Below are positions 34,298 through 42,143 of a DNA stretch of 64,000 nt, piece after piece. The DNA is from Fluviicola sp. Its GTDB lineage: Bacteria; Bacteroidota; Bacteroidia; Flavobacteriales_D; Crocinitomicaceae. The position numbers and the translations under genes are program-made. Where the stretch lies: assembly GCF_039596395.1 (NCBI RefSeq), contig NZ_JBCNJT010000001.1:1275315-1339314 (forward strand), written 5' to 3'. The notes beneath the pieces were generated by a model that searched no databases, was not told the origin of the DNA, and saw only the letters and a list, made by a program, of their open reading frames with translations. Every line of letters begins with the position of its first letter. Positions within the stretch are counted from its first letter, which is position 1.

Positions 34298-34341
34298 AGT
34301 ATTAGTTTGACATGTGTCGATAGTACCCAATTACACAAAAC

Positions 34342-35163
34342 ATGAATTTTAGTTTACCACACATTCCGGAACGTACACAACAACCGCGTAATAACGGTAT
34401 TACCATGATGATGGATAAAGGCCTGAGTTTGAATGAAGCAGAAAACTTCATCCAGGCAAACGGTCATTTGACGGATATAATCAAATTTGGTTTCGGAACT
34501 GCTTTTGTTACAAACAACCTGGAAGAAAAACTTAAATTATACCGTTCTGCGGGTTTAAGGCCTTATTTCGGAGGAACTCTTTTTGAAGCCTTTTATGCGC
34601 GTGGCCGTTTTGAAGACTACCTGCGTTTACTGGATAAATACGATCTGGATCTTGCTGAGATCTCTGATGGTTCGATCATTATCAACCACGACGAGAAACT
34701 GGAACTGATCCAGCGCTTGGCAAAAACGAGAACGGTACTTTCAGAAGTCGGGTCGAAGGATTCCGGGATTTTGATCAGCCCGGGAAGATGGATCAAGATG
34801 ATGAGCTCGGAACTGGAAGCGGGATCCTGGAAGGTGATCGCAGAAGGGCGTGAAGCGGGGAACGTCGGTGTTTTCCGTCCGAACGGAACTGCGCACACGA
34901 TGCTGATCAACAAGATCATTGCGAAGGTGAAGCCGGAAGATATTTTGTGGGAAGCCCCGCAGAAAAATCAGCAGGTTTGGTTCATTAAATTATTCGGAGC
35001 AAACGTAAACCTGGGGAATATTGCACCGAACGAGGTTATTCCGCTGGAATGCCTGCGTTTGGGACTTCGCGGGGACACTTTCTTTGAATTCCTTCCGGAA
35101 GATTACGCACAGCGCTTAAAACAAGTCGATTCAGACGAGCCTGAAGAGGAAGAAGAAGCATAA
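34342..35163 (+). CDS. Phosphosulfolactate synthase (ComA) family protein
   Basis: A 273-residue TIM-barrel enzyme of the ComA family, which adds sulfite to phosphoenolpyruvate to make phosphosulfolactate. Landmarks: RNNGITMMMDKGLSLNEAENF, DIIKFGFGTAFV, GLRPYFGGTLFEAFY, LDLAEISDGSIIINHDEK, VLSEVGSKD and WKVIAEGREAGNVG, corresponding to the family's DKG, KFGWGT, GGTLFE and EvSdG segments. ComA was found in coenzyme M biosynthesis; Bacteroidota do not make coenzyme M, and a role supplying sulfolactate or cysteate for sulfonolipids is an inference. A highly acidic tail ends the protein. It overlaps the WD40 gene by 1 bp. Confidence 0.85.
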   Translation: MNFSLPHIPERTQQPRNNGITMMMDKGLSLNEAENFIQANGHLTDIIKFGFGTAFVTNNLEEKLKLYRSAGLRPYFGGTLFEAFYARGRFEDYLRLLDKYDLDLAEISDGSIIINHDEKLELIQRLAKTRTVLSEVGSKDSGILISPGRWIKMMSSELEAGSWKVIAEGREAGNVGVFRPNGTAHTMLINKIIAKVKPEDILWEAPQKNQQVWFIKLFGANVNLGNIAPNEVIPLECLRLGLRGDTFFEFLPEDYAQRLKQVDSDEPEEEEEA

Positions 35164-36056
35164 TGTTTCAGTCAAAAGTTGTATTGAACGGACATGCGGG
35201 ACCGGTTTACGCGGCTTCCCTGGACGGACATTTTCTATACAGCTCTTCGGGTGATAAATACGTCACACGCTGGGACCTTTCCAAAGGCCTGCAGGATTCT
35301 TCGTTTACCGTAAAACTGGAGCATGCGGCATATACCCTGCAAGCAGGAAATCACTTTTGTTTTATCGGGTGTACGGACGGCACCTTGTCAGGGATCAATA
35401 CGGAAACCAAACAACTGGTTTGGGAACACAATTTCTTCGGGAATGCCTGGTTTTCCCTGTTGATCGATCCGGAGCGAAACTGGCTGATAGCCGGTGATTC
35501 GGAAGGAAACCTGGTTGTTTTGGAATTGCAGACCGGCAAACGGATTTTACACCTTCCGCTGGCAGCCGGGAAAATCCGGTCGATAGTGATAGCCGGTGAC
35601 CGTTGTTATGTAAGCACCCAGCTGATCGGCATCCTGGTATTTTCCTGTGAGAACTGGAACGAACTGGCTTCCTGGGAACCCAACGAATTGGGAAGTAATG
35701 TCTTACTGGTGAACCCTGCACAAGGAGAAGTGATTACCGGTGGAAGAGATGCACATCTTGTTATCAGCAATACGCATTACGAAATCCTGAAAAGAATTCC
35801 GGCTCATTACCAGACTGTTTACGGCCTGATACGAACAGGGAAGCAATTCGTCACCGCATCCATGGATAAAACCATTAAGGTTTGGAATGCTGACTTTTCC
35901 AAAGTAGAGCAGCGTATTGAATTTAAGCATGGCGGGCACAACCGCTCAGTCAACGGTTTAGTGGCTATTGACGACCAAACTTTTGCCAGTTACGGCGACG
36001 ATAAAAAAATCATAATCTGGAAAAAAGCTCCTGTAATTTTGCCATCCGATAATTGA
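35163..36056 (+). CDS. WD40 repeat protein
   Basis: A 297-residue soluble beta-propeller. WD-type blades are visible, ending YVTRWDLSKG, GLIRTGKQFVTASMDKTIKVWNADF and DDQTFASYGDDKKIIIWKKA, and the first begins VLNGHAGPVYAASLD. There is no signal peptide. About seven blades fit the length. It overlaps the ComA-like gene (TAATG) and is probably co-translated, so it may form a scaffold with that enzyme or its neighbours. Confidence 0.88.
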   Translation: MFQSKVVLNGHAGPVYAASLDGHFLYSSSGDKYVTRWDLSKGLQDSSFTVKLEHAAYTLQAGNHFCFIGCTDGTLSGINTETKQLVWEHNFFGNAWFSLLIDPERNWLIAGDSEGNLVVLELQTGKRILHLPLAAGKIRSIVIAGDRCYVSTQLIGILVFSCENWNELASWEPNELGSNVLLVNPAQGEVITGGRDAHLVISNTHYEILKRIPAHYQTVYGLIRTGKQFVTASMDKTIKVWNADFSKVEQRIEFKHGGHNRSVNGLVAIDDQTFASYGDDKKIIIWKKAPVILPSDN

Positions 36057-36090
36057 TTCTGAGAAAGTTATTTTGTACATTAGTATTATT

Positions 36091-37038
36091 ATGGACAACG
36101 ACTTTAATTCTCTGTATCCGCCAAAACCTTTTTTGGAAAAGGAGCCCGTAAGGCAAGGGCACATTGCTGTTACGGTATTTTCTCTGATGCTCTTTATCCT
36201 GAGTTTTTTGGTGTTCTTTAATAACCAGCTTCTTTTTTTGATTGAATTGGTAGCTGTATTAATCCTTCACGAAGGCGGACATTATTTATTCATGAAATTG
36301 TATAAGTATGAAAATGTCCGGATGCTGTTCCTGCCTTTGATGGGTGCTTTTGTTCACGGGCACAAAGAATCTTACCGCCAAAGGGAAAGTTTGATGGTGG
36401 TACTTGCCGGGCCGCTTCCTGGAATTATTGTCGGAATTGCCCTGTGGTTGCTGGGATTCCACTATGAAATCCACTGGATGGTCGAAACGGCAATGATCCT
36501 GTTTGCCGTAAATATTCTGAACCTGCTTCCGATCCTTCCATTGGACGGCGGACGCATGCTGAGCATTTTGTTTTTCGAACGCATCGAATTATTCCAGGTT
36601 ATTTTCTCGTTCATCTCGTCTTTAGCTTTAATTGCGATCGGTTATTTCTTTGAATTTTATGTGATTATGATCTTCGGGTTTTTGATGGGATTCCAGGTAA
36701 GAAGTTTGCACCGCCGGTATTTGATCCACAAAGGACTGAAAGAAGACGATGTGAACTTCAATTCGACTTATGATAACCTTTCCGATCGTTCGTATCATTT
36801 TGTGAAGAATCATGTATTGGAAAACACGCCGGGCCTTCGCCGCTTTGTGGAAAACATGGAAGGCGAGGACACCAAAACGGTGGTTGCCAATGAAGTGAAG
36901 AACATGCTTGTTCCGCCAATGGTGCAGGATGTGAATGCATTTATGAAAGTGATCGTGATCATTGCCTGGATTTTGGCTATTTTTGGCCCGATTTACCTGA
37001 TGTGGAGTCGGGGTGTTTTTAACGCAATATATGTTTAA
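36091..37038 (+). CDS. Site-2 protease family (M50) intramembrane metalloprotease
   Basis: A 315-residue inner-membrane protein with about six helices. The zinc site is HEGGH at residues 60-64 in the second helix; the third ligand Asp lies in LLPILPLDGGR near residue 152. The family cleaves membrane-anchored proteins, often anti-sigma factors. No PDZ domain is seen, and the C-terminal region (residues ~205-285) is soluble. ATG 36091 is used rather than the upstream TTG. It overlaps the Smr gene by 8 bp, so the two are co-translated. Confidence 0.9.
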   Translation: MDNDFNSLYPPKPFLEKEPVRQGHIAVTVFSLMLFILSFLVFFNNQLLFLIELVAVLILHEGGHYLFMKLYKYENVRMLFLPLMGAFVHGHKESYRQRESLMVVLAGPLPGIIVGIALWLLGFHYEIHWMVETAMILFAVNILNLLPILPLDGGRMLSILFFERIELFQVIFSFISSLALIAIGYFFEFYVIMIFGFLMGFQVRSLHRRYLIHKGLKEDDVNFNSTYDNLSDRSYHFVKNHVLENTPGLRRFVENMEGEDTKTVVANEVKNMLVPPMVQDVNAFMKVIVIIAWILAIFGPIYLMWSRGVFNAIYV

Positions 37039-37567
37039 GGTCGGACAGAAAGTATCTTTTTTATACGAAAAGGGAGACGGGATTATTTTGAGCCTGGAGA
37101 AAAACCGGGCGCAGGTCACGGATGATTCCGGGTTTGACCGTTGGTTTCCCCTGAATGAATTGGTTTTCATTCATTCCGAAAAGTATGCAGACGATGAAAT
37201 AACGATTTCCAAAGAAGACCTGGAACCGGAAACGACGTTCCGTGTGATCCAGGAGCGAACAGGAGCAAAGAAGCCGCGAACTGTCTGGGAAATCGACCTG
37301 CACATTGAGGAAATCCTGGAGTCTACGCAAGGAATGTCGAATACGGAGATCTTACTCAAGCAAATGGCCGAATTCCGTGCTACTTTCAAAAAAGCAAAAA
37401 ATCAATCCATTCATAAATTGGTAGTGATCCATGGAGTAGGAGAAGGAGTTCTGAAAAACGAGATCCGCACCTATCTGGCGCAGCAGGATCAAATTGAAGT
37501 ATATGATGCGGATTTCCTGGAATACGGAAAAGGAGCTACAGCTATTGAGTTTCACCCGAATTGGTGA
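37031..37567 (+). CDS. Smr domain protein
   Basis: A 178-residue cytoplasmic protein. The N-terminal 60 residues form a small SH3-like barrel (FKVGQKVSFLYEKGDGIILSL). The C-terminal ~80 are an Smr domain: EIDLHIEEIL, then KLVVIHGVGEGVLKNEIRTYL with the HGxGxGxLR-type motif, where the Arg is replaced by Asn. Smr domains act on DNA or RNA as nickases or endonucleases, as in MutS2; recent work links them to ribosome rescue. The ATG is within the end of the protease gene (8-bp overlap). Confidence 0.88.
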   Translation: MFKVGQKVSFLYEKGDGIILSLEKNRAQVTDDSGFDRWFPLNELVFIHSEKYADDEITISKEDLEPETTFRVIQERTGAKKPRTVWEIDLHIEEILESTQGMSNTEILLKQMAEFRATFKKAKNQSIHKLVVIHGVGEGVLKNEIRTYLAQQDQIEVYDADFLEYGKGATAIEFHPNW

Positions 37568-37572
37568 TTGAA

Positions 37573-38091
37573 ATGGAAAGTCGACCAATCGATGAACTGA
37601 ATTTTAGTCAACCGAACCTTCGCAAAAAAGATCCGGCTGTAAAAATTGTTGCGATAGTTCTTTGCGTAATTTTCCTGCTATTCAGTTTTCTATGTTTCAG
37701 AGATATTTTTGATGTAATCAGAGACTATTTTACTTTCAGACATAAATTCGTCATCTACTTTGATCTTCACCGGATGATAACAGCGGTTGCCATTTCGAGT
37801 ATACCCTTGACAGCCTATTCGGCCTGGCGAAGACGGTTTAACAAAGAACGCTTTACTTCCTATTTAGTTTTATTGACCATACTACTTTTCTTGTTTATAG
37901 TACTAGGTATTATTGGAATTGAAGTGATTTTTTCTTTTTCTGTAACAAGGTTTGTTGGAAATTCTTTCTCTCCGAGTTATACTCTTTATCCACCAATTCC
38001 AACTCTTTGCTTCAACCTGTTGTTTATCCTGGATGCATTGATTCTGTATTTAGTGTTCTTAATTGTTAGCAGAAGAAAAAACTCGATTTAA
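37573..38091 (+). CDS. Four-helix membrane protein of unknown function
   Basis: A 172-residue inner-membrane protein with four hydrophobic segments (near residues 25-45, 65-82, 95-120, 140-165) and a polar N-terminus. It is not recognised. The ATG at 37573 follows the Smr stop by 5 bp, so it may be the last gene of that operon. It ends 5 bp from the converging MliC-like gene; no terminator lies between them. Confidence 0.68.
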   Translation: MESRPIDELNFSQPNLRKKDPAVKIVAIVLCVIFLLFSFLCFRDIFDVIRDYFTFRHKFVIYFDLHRMITAVAISSIPLTAYSAWRRRFNKERFTSYLVLLTILLFLFIVLGIIGIEVIFSFSVTRFVGNSFSPSYTLYPPIPTLCFNLLFILDALILYLVFLIVSRRKNSI

Positions 38092-38096
38092 AATAC

Positions 38097-38432
38097 CTAA
38101 TCACATAAACAATACGTAGAATCCTCCGTTCCGAATTTGAATTCGCCCTGGTGTTCCCAGAAAATGTATTTCTCGTCTTTGGAGGCGTATTTCACGCCGC
38201 TTGCTGCGCGAACCTGCTTCATGTCGAATTTGCGGTTTAGTTCCGGGCTTTTCACTTTTACGGTAATTTTCCCGGTGCTGTCGGAAGCGGTGATCGTGAT
38301 GCTTTCTGTGAAAACTACGTGAAAATCATTGCTGCAATCGAACTCCATGTGGCGGTTCTTGTTCATGACCGTGTTTCCTGCGCATGCTCCCAAAACGAGC
38401 GTTAATGCAATTCCCGAAATAAGTTGTTTCAT
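38097..38432 (-). CDS. MliC-like lysozyme-inhibitor lipoprotein
   Basis: A 111-residue lipoprotein (lipobox LVLGAC, Cys near residue 17). The mature part has the pattern of MliC/PliC inhibitors of C-type lysozyme: EFDCSNDFHVVFTES at the start, the core RAASGVKYASKDEKYIFWEHQGE (family: xSASGxxYxxxxxxFWxKG), and a final Cys pair (CLC) that could make disulfides. In this family the conserved Ser and Lys/Tyr of that loop enter the lysozyme active site. The assignment rests on the loop. Confidence 0.7.
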   Translation of the reverse strand: MKQLISGIALTLVLGACAGNTVMNKNRHMEFDCSNDFHVVFTESITITASDSTGKITVKVKSPELNRKFDMKQVRAASGVKYASKDEKYIFWEHQGEFKFGTEDSTYCLCD

Positions 38433-38462
38433 CGATTTTGATTTCAGGCAAGTTACAAAAAA

Positions 38463-38963
38463 TCAGGATAGGTGTTTGACCATGATGAAATCATCCATGA
38501 CATACCCGTTCCCGATATCCAACACTTCTTCGTGATCTATCACAAAACCGTGTTTCCGGTAAAAACCAACCGCGTTATTTCCTTTGTTGACATTTAAATG
38601 AAGTGTGTTGTTGCCATGTTTGCCGGCTTGATCTTCCACGTGGTCCATGAACAATTTCCCCAGGCCGGAACCTTGTGTATCGGGGAGAATGTACAATTTG
38701 TGGATGCGGGTAATTCCAGCTTCCGGGTATCCGTGTTCAATTCCGCAAAAACCCAGCACTTTTCCATGTTCTTCGGCCAGCCAGAAAGCTTGGTTGGGAT
38801 CAGTAATTGCCGTTTCCAGTTTTTGGTTGCTGTACATCAAATCCAGCATGTAACGGATTTGTTCGGGCGAAATAATTTCCTGGTAGGAAACGGGCCAGGT
38901 GCTTTCTGCAACCTGTTGTATCGAAGAAATGTCTGCCAGTGCAGCTAAGCGGAGAGTAATCAT
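38463..38963 (-). CDS. GNAT family N-acetyltransferase
   Basis: A 166-residue acetyltransferase: N-terminal ITLRLAALADISSIQQVAESTWP, central FWLAEEHGKVLGFCGIEHG, the acetyl-CoA loop DTQGSGLGKLFMDHV (Q/RxxGxG/A) and the closing NAVGFYRKHGFVIDHEEVLDIG. It resembles the PaiA-like subgroup (IRYMLDLMYS, GNGYVMDDFIM). The substrate amine is unknown; PaiA homologues use polyamines. ATG 38963 lies 4 bp past the upstream gene's stop, so it is in an operon with it. Confidence 0.88.
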   Translation of the reverse strand: MITLRLAALADISSIQQVAESTWPVSYQEIISPEQIRYMLDLMYSNQKLETAITDPNQAFWLAEEHGKVLGFCGIEHGYPEAGITRIHKLYILPDTQGSGLGKLFMDHVEDQAGKHGNNTLHLNVNKGNNAVGFYRKHGFVIDHEEVLDIGNGYVMDDFIMVKHLS

Positions 38964-38967
38964 GTTT

Positions 38968-39468
38968 TTAAACGTCTTTTCCGAAGGAATACATGTCGTT
39001 GTGGTTGAATTCAATTTTGTCTTTCACGTTTTTGATCGTTTTGATCAAGCCGAAAATGAATTCATCGGTGTGGAGATTGAGCCATTTGAAGCCGGATTCT
39101 TCGCCTTCAATGGCCATGGCTGCCTGGTATAAAAATTCGAATCCGTGTACCTGGAGCCAGTGCTGAGCGCTTTCATTTCCTTCTGCAGCATTAACAAAAG
39201 CCATTAAATGCGGGTATCCGTTGGCAAGCAACCAGTCGCGTGCTTCCTGTTTCAGCGTTAAAGCCTGGTTTAAAAAGAAGATTTCCTGGTAACCATTGTC
39301 GTAGAGGAATTTTTCGAGGTCTTTGTGTCCTTCCAGCGCTTTGATCCAGGCTAGAATAATTTTGGTCGGGTAATTAAACTCCGCAAATGCAATGTCAGCC
39401 TTTTTCACCTCTACCTTTTTCTTTTCCTCTAAAGGCTCTTTTCCAAATATGCGTTTAAACCAATTCAT
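38968..39468 (-). CDS. Protein of unknown function with ~33-residue repeats
   Basis: A 166-residue soluble protein, helical and rich in Trp/Phe. After a basic N-terminal segment (MNWFKRIFGKEPLEEKKKVEV) it repeats a motif of the form W(I/L)xxxGxxxLxxFLxxA about four times: IKALEGHKDLEKFLYDNGY, WLLANGYPHLMAFVNAAEG, WLQVHGFEFLYQAAMAIEG and WLNLHTDEFIFGLIK. Such units probably stack as helix hairpins. Its gene is between the SpmAB fusion (2 bp) and the GNAT (4 bp), so all three are in one operon. Confidence 0.75.
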   Translation of the reverse strand: MNWFKRIFGKEPLEEKKKVEVKKADIAFAEFNYPTKIILAWIKALEGHKDLEKFLYDNGYQEIFFLNQALTLKQEARDWLLANGYPHLMAFVNAAEGNESAQHWLQVHGFEFLYQAAMAIEGEESGFKWLNLHTDEFIFGLIKTIKNVKDKIEFNHNDMYSFGKDV

Positions 39469-39469
39469 A

Positions 39470-40702
39470 TTATGAGAAGAATAAATAGGCGATCAGAATC
39501 GCAGCTACTGCACCTACTAAATCACAGAATAATCCTGCTGTAGCTGCATAACGCGTTTTTTTGATCCCTACAGAACCGAAATATACGGATAAAACGTAGA
39601 AAGTAGTCTCTGTACTTCCCTGGAAAGTTGCGGATAAATTACTGACAAAGGAATCAGGTCCGAAAGCTTTCATATTTTCAACCATGAGGCCACGTGCTCC
39701 GGAACCGGAAAAGGGTTTCATTAGCATCACCGGTAATGCATCGATAAACTCAGTTGATTTGACACCCATTTGAATAACCAACCATTTCAGGCTATTCATT
39801 AAATCGGTCAAAGCTCCGCAAGATTTAAATAAGCTGATGGCGCACAACATGGCAACCAGGAAAGGGAGAATATTTATAGCAACCTGGAATCCACCTTTTG
39901 CACCTTCCACAAAGGATTCGAATGCGGCGATTTTGCTTTTGATCGCCATGATGATAAAGAAGGTGATAAAACCGAACATGATCGTGTTGCTCAATATTCG
40001 CGAAATGAAATTGACCTGGTCCGGATGTGAGTTCAGGTACCAAAGTAGTAAAACGATCAGGGAAGTCAATCCTCCGATATATGCCAGAATTGTGGTGTTT
40101 AATAAATTAATTTTTTGCCGGATGGCAACGAAAAGAAGTCCGCCGAGTGTGGCGAAATAAGTTGTCAACAAGATTGGGATAAACACGGATGTGGGGCTAG
40201 CTGAACCAGCGCTGGCGCGTGCTGCAATGATTGATACCGGGATGATCGTTAACCCGGAAGCATTCAGTACCAGGAACATGATCTGTGCATTGGATGCTTT
40301 GTCTTTTTCCGGGTTAATTTCCTGTAATTGCTGCATGGCTCTTAGTCCGGCTGGAGTTGCTGCATTATCCAATCCCAGCATATTTGCAGAAAAGTTGAGC
40401 ATGATACTACCCATCGCAGGGTGGTTTTTGGGAACTTCCGGAAATAGTTTGGAAAAGAGCGGGTTTACCAGTTTCGACATCACGGTTACAGCGCCGCTAT
40501 CTTCCCCGATTTTCATCAATCCCATCCAGAGACATAAAATCCCGGTCATCCCGATCGCAAGGGTAAAAGCAGTTTCTGCAGTCTCAAAAAGACCGTCCAT
40601 CATGTGTTTCAGTATCCAGGTGTCTTGCCAGAAGATAAACTTCGAAAACCCCATAATGATTGCAATGACAAACATTCCAATCCAAACCCGATTCAATACC
40701 AT
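39470..40702 (-). CDS. SpmA-SpmB fusion (nucleoside recognition domain membrane protein)
   Basis: A 410-residue inner-membrane protein. The N-terminal half (residues ~1-200) matches SpmA: GLFETAETAFTLAIGMTGILCLWMGLMKIGE, NHPAMGSIMLNFSANMLGLDNAATPAGLRAM, NAQIMFLVLNASGLTIIP. The C-terminal half matches SpmB: ESFVEGAKGGFQVAINILPFLVAML, DALPVMLMKPFSGSGARGLM, and STETTFYVLSVYFGSVGIKKTRY. In Bacillus these two separate proteins act in spore core dehydration; here they are fused in an organism with no sign of sporulation, as is seen in other Gram-negatives. The transported solute is not known. Confidence 0.9.
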   Translation of the reverse strand: MVLNRVWIGMFVIAIIMGFSKFIFWQDTWILKHMMDGLFETAETAFTLAIGMTGILCLWMGLMKIGEDSGAVTVMSKLVNPLFSKLFPEVPKNHPAMGSIMLNFSANMLGLDNAATPAGLRAMQQLQEINPEKDKASNAQIMFLVLNASGLTIIPVSIIAARASAGSASPTSVFIPILLTTYFATLGGLLFVAIRQKINLLNTTILAYIGGLTSLIVLLLWYLNSHPDQVNFISRILSNTIMFGFITFFIIMAIKSKIAAFESFVEGAKGGFQVAINILPFLVAMLCAISLFKSCGALTDLMNSLKWLVIQMGVKSTEFIDALPVMLMKPFSGSGARGLMVENMKAFGPDSFVSNLSATFQGSTETTFYVLSVYFGSVGIKKTRYAATAGLFCDLVGAVAAILIAYLFFS

Positions 40703-40730
40703 GCATCAAAAATCGGAAATAATCGGGTTT

Positions 40731-41297
40731 CTATTGCGGATGGCGTTCGCAAATATGAACAAAGTTTTCAAGAATAATAACGCCGTGATTCCCGGATACT
40801 TCCGGGTGGAACTGAACACCGTACAATGGGAGCGTTTTATGCATCATTCCTTCATTGACCGTTGCATCGGAAACGGCTACGTGGATGAAGTCTTTTGGAA
40901 TACTGATAGCTTCGCAGTGGTCTTCCATCAATTCAACCTCTTCCGGGAGTTTATCAAAAAGCGGACAATCTGCAATTACAGCGATGATCTGCCAGTCGCG
41001 GTCTTCCCGCTGACGGTTTGAAAGCGCGCCGAAAGTCAGTCCCAGCATCTGGTGCCCGAAGCAAATTCCCAATACAGGCAGGGTTTCGGTTTTTAACCAT
41101 TCGAATTGTTTCAGATATGGCTCGGTATCTACTTCGGTAATCAGGATGGGAGCTCCTGAGATCACGAAGCCAAGCGCGTCGTTATGCAATTCTCTTTGAA
41201 ATTCAAACAGAGGAACAACGCGCGTATCCATGAATTCATAAACAATGGATTCAATCAGGGGTGTTTTCGAGCTTCCGCAATCAATAATGACAATCAT
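40731..41297 (-). CDS. Class I glutamine amidotransferase, GuaA-like
   Basis: A 188-residue protein equal to a free-standing type I glutamine amidotransferase domain: VIIDCGSSKTPLI at the start, oxyanion region ISGAPI, nucleophile Cys in LGICFGHQMLG near residue 84, and the His-Glu pair in VQFHPEVSG. It resembles the GATase half of GMP synthetase, which would deliver ammonia to a partner synthase. No synthase subunit is adjacent. It overlaps the upstream YrdC-type gene by 4 bp (ATGA), so is translated with it. Confidence 0.88.
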   Translation of the reverse strand: MIVIIDCGSSKTPLIESIVYEFMDTRVVPLFEFQRELHNDALGFVISGAPILITEVDTEPYLKQFEWLKTETLPVLGICFGHQMLGLTFGALSNRQREDRDWQIIAVIADCPLFDKLPEEVELMEDHCEAISIPKDFIHVAVSDATVNEGMMHKTLPLYGVQFHPEVSGNHGVIILENFVHICERHPQ

Positions 41298-41911
41298 AAA
41301 TCTATCTGGCCAACTCCCTGACGAATAATTTCCGTGTTCCCGTTTGTGCAATCAACAATGGTGGAAGCATCCAGTTTTCCCGGACCACCATCGATAATCA
41401 TGGCTACTTCATCGTCGTAACGTTCGTAAATAGAAGCCGGGTCCACGAAGTAATCCATGATCTCATCTTCCGAATCGTGGAGTGAGGTAACTGCCATTGG
41501 ATTTCCGAGTTGTTCTACAATTGCCTGAACAATTTTATTATCCGGGATACGGATACCGATTTCTTTTTTGCTGGAATCGAATAATTTGGATACTTCATTG
41601 GTGGCATCCAGGATAAACGTAAACGGACCGGGCAGGTAATGTTTCAATAAACGGAAAGTATTCCTGTCGAGTTGTTTGACGTATTCGGAAACCTGGCTCA
41701 TGTCCGAGCAGATAATGGAAAAGTTGGCTTTCGACAATTTCACATCTTTCCATTTGGCCAATTCCGCCAATCCTTTTTTGTTCATCACATCACAAGCTAC
41801 CGCATAAACCGCATCGGTCGGAATGATGATGATGCCGCCTTTCTTTAATTCATCAACTACTTGCTGGATGAGACGGTTGTCAATATTATCCGGATTAATT
41901 TCTATGAACAT
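41294..41911 (-). CDS. L-threonylcarbamoyladenylate synthase (Sua5/YciO/YrdC/YwlC)
   Basis: A 205-residue protein with the YrdC fold: GGIIIIPTDAVYAVACDV near residues 25-40, KANFSIICSDMSQVSEYV (family KP.s.l), HYLPGPFTFILDAT, IGIRIPDN and MAVTSLHDSED. YrdC/TsaC uses threonine, bicarbonate and ATP for the t6A modification of tRNAs reading ANN codons. The YciO branch is similar but weaker in activity; the altered KANFSII (usual KRPxxxPL) points toward YciO. First gene of a two-gene operon. Confidence 0.85.
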   Translation of the reverse strand: MFIEINPDNIDNRLIQQVVDELKKGGIIIIPTDAVYAVACDVMNKKGLAELAKWKDVKLSKANFSIICSDMSQVSEYVKQLDRNTFRLLKHYLPGPFTFILDATNEVSKLFDSSKKEIGIRIPDNKIVQAIVEQLGNPMAVTSLHDSEDEIMDYFVDPASIYERYDDEVAMIIDGGPGKLDASTIVDCTNGNTEIIRQGVGQIDL

Positions 41912-42009
41912 CTCTGTGTAATTTCTAGTATAAATTTAATGAAAATCGGAGAGAAAAAGTTGTAAAAATCCTACTTCTCTTATTTGGTTTAGTTTTTGCA
42001 ATCCACGTG

Positions 42010-42110
42010 ACTTCGGCATTTCGATCAGCTGCGGCTGACTCAATGACCGAAGTTCAGCACTTTCCATGAATTTGTGTTAATGATTGGATACTGAGCGGAG
42101 TCGAAGTGTT
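42010..42110. repeat. Intergenic hairpin-forming repeat element
   Basis: ACTTCGG (42010-42016) pairs with CCGAAGT (42047-42053), with inner TCAGC/GCTGA arms (42024-42038). A second motif, ACTGAGCGGAGTCGAAGTG near 42090-42108, follows. Both are of a type scattered in Bacteroidota intergenic DNA (recollection). Only one copy of each is in this window. Confidence 0.55.
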
Positions 42111-42120
42111 AATTATGAAG

Positions 42121-42128
42121 TATCTTTG
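42121..42128 (+). promoter_or_regulatory. -7 box (TATCTTTG)
   Basis: TATCTTTG matches TAnnTTTG and lies 15 bp before ATG 42144, supporting that start over the frame's earlier one at 42084, which lies inside the repeat element. Confidence 0.6.
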
Positions 42129-42143
42129 CACAAAATTGAAAAC

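Noticed and set aside
39470-40702. Evidence of sporulation
   Set aside because: SpmA/SpmB-type proteins are widespread in non-sporulating bacteria; no other sporulation gene is present, and SpoIIE in the 46557-49868 gene refers only to the phosphatase fold.
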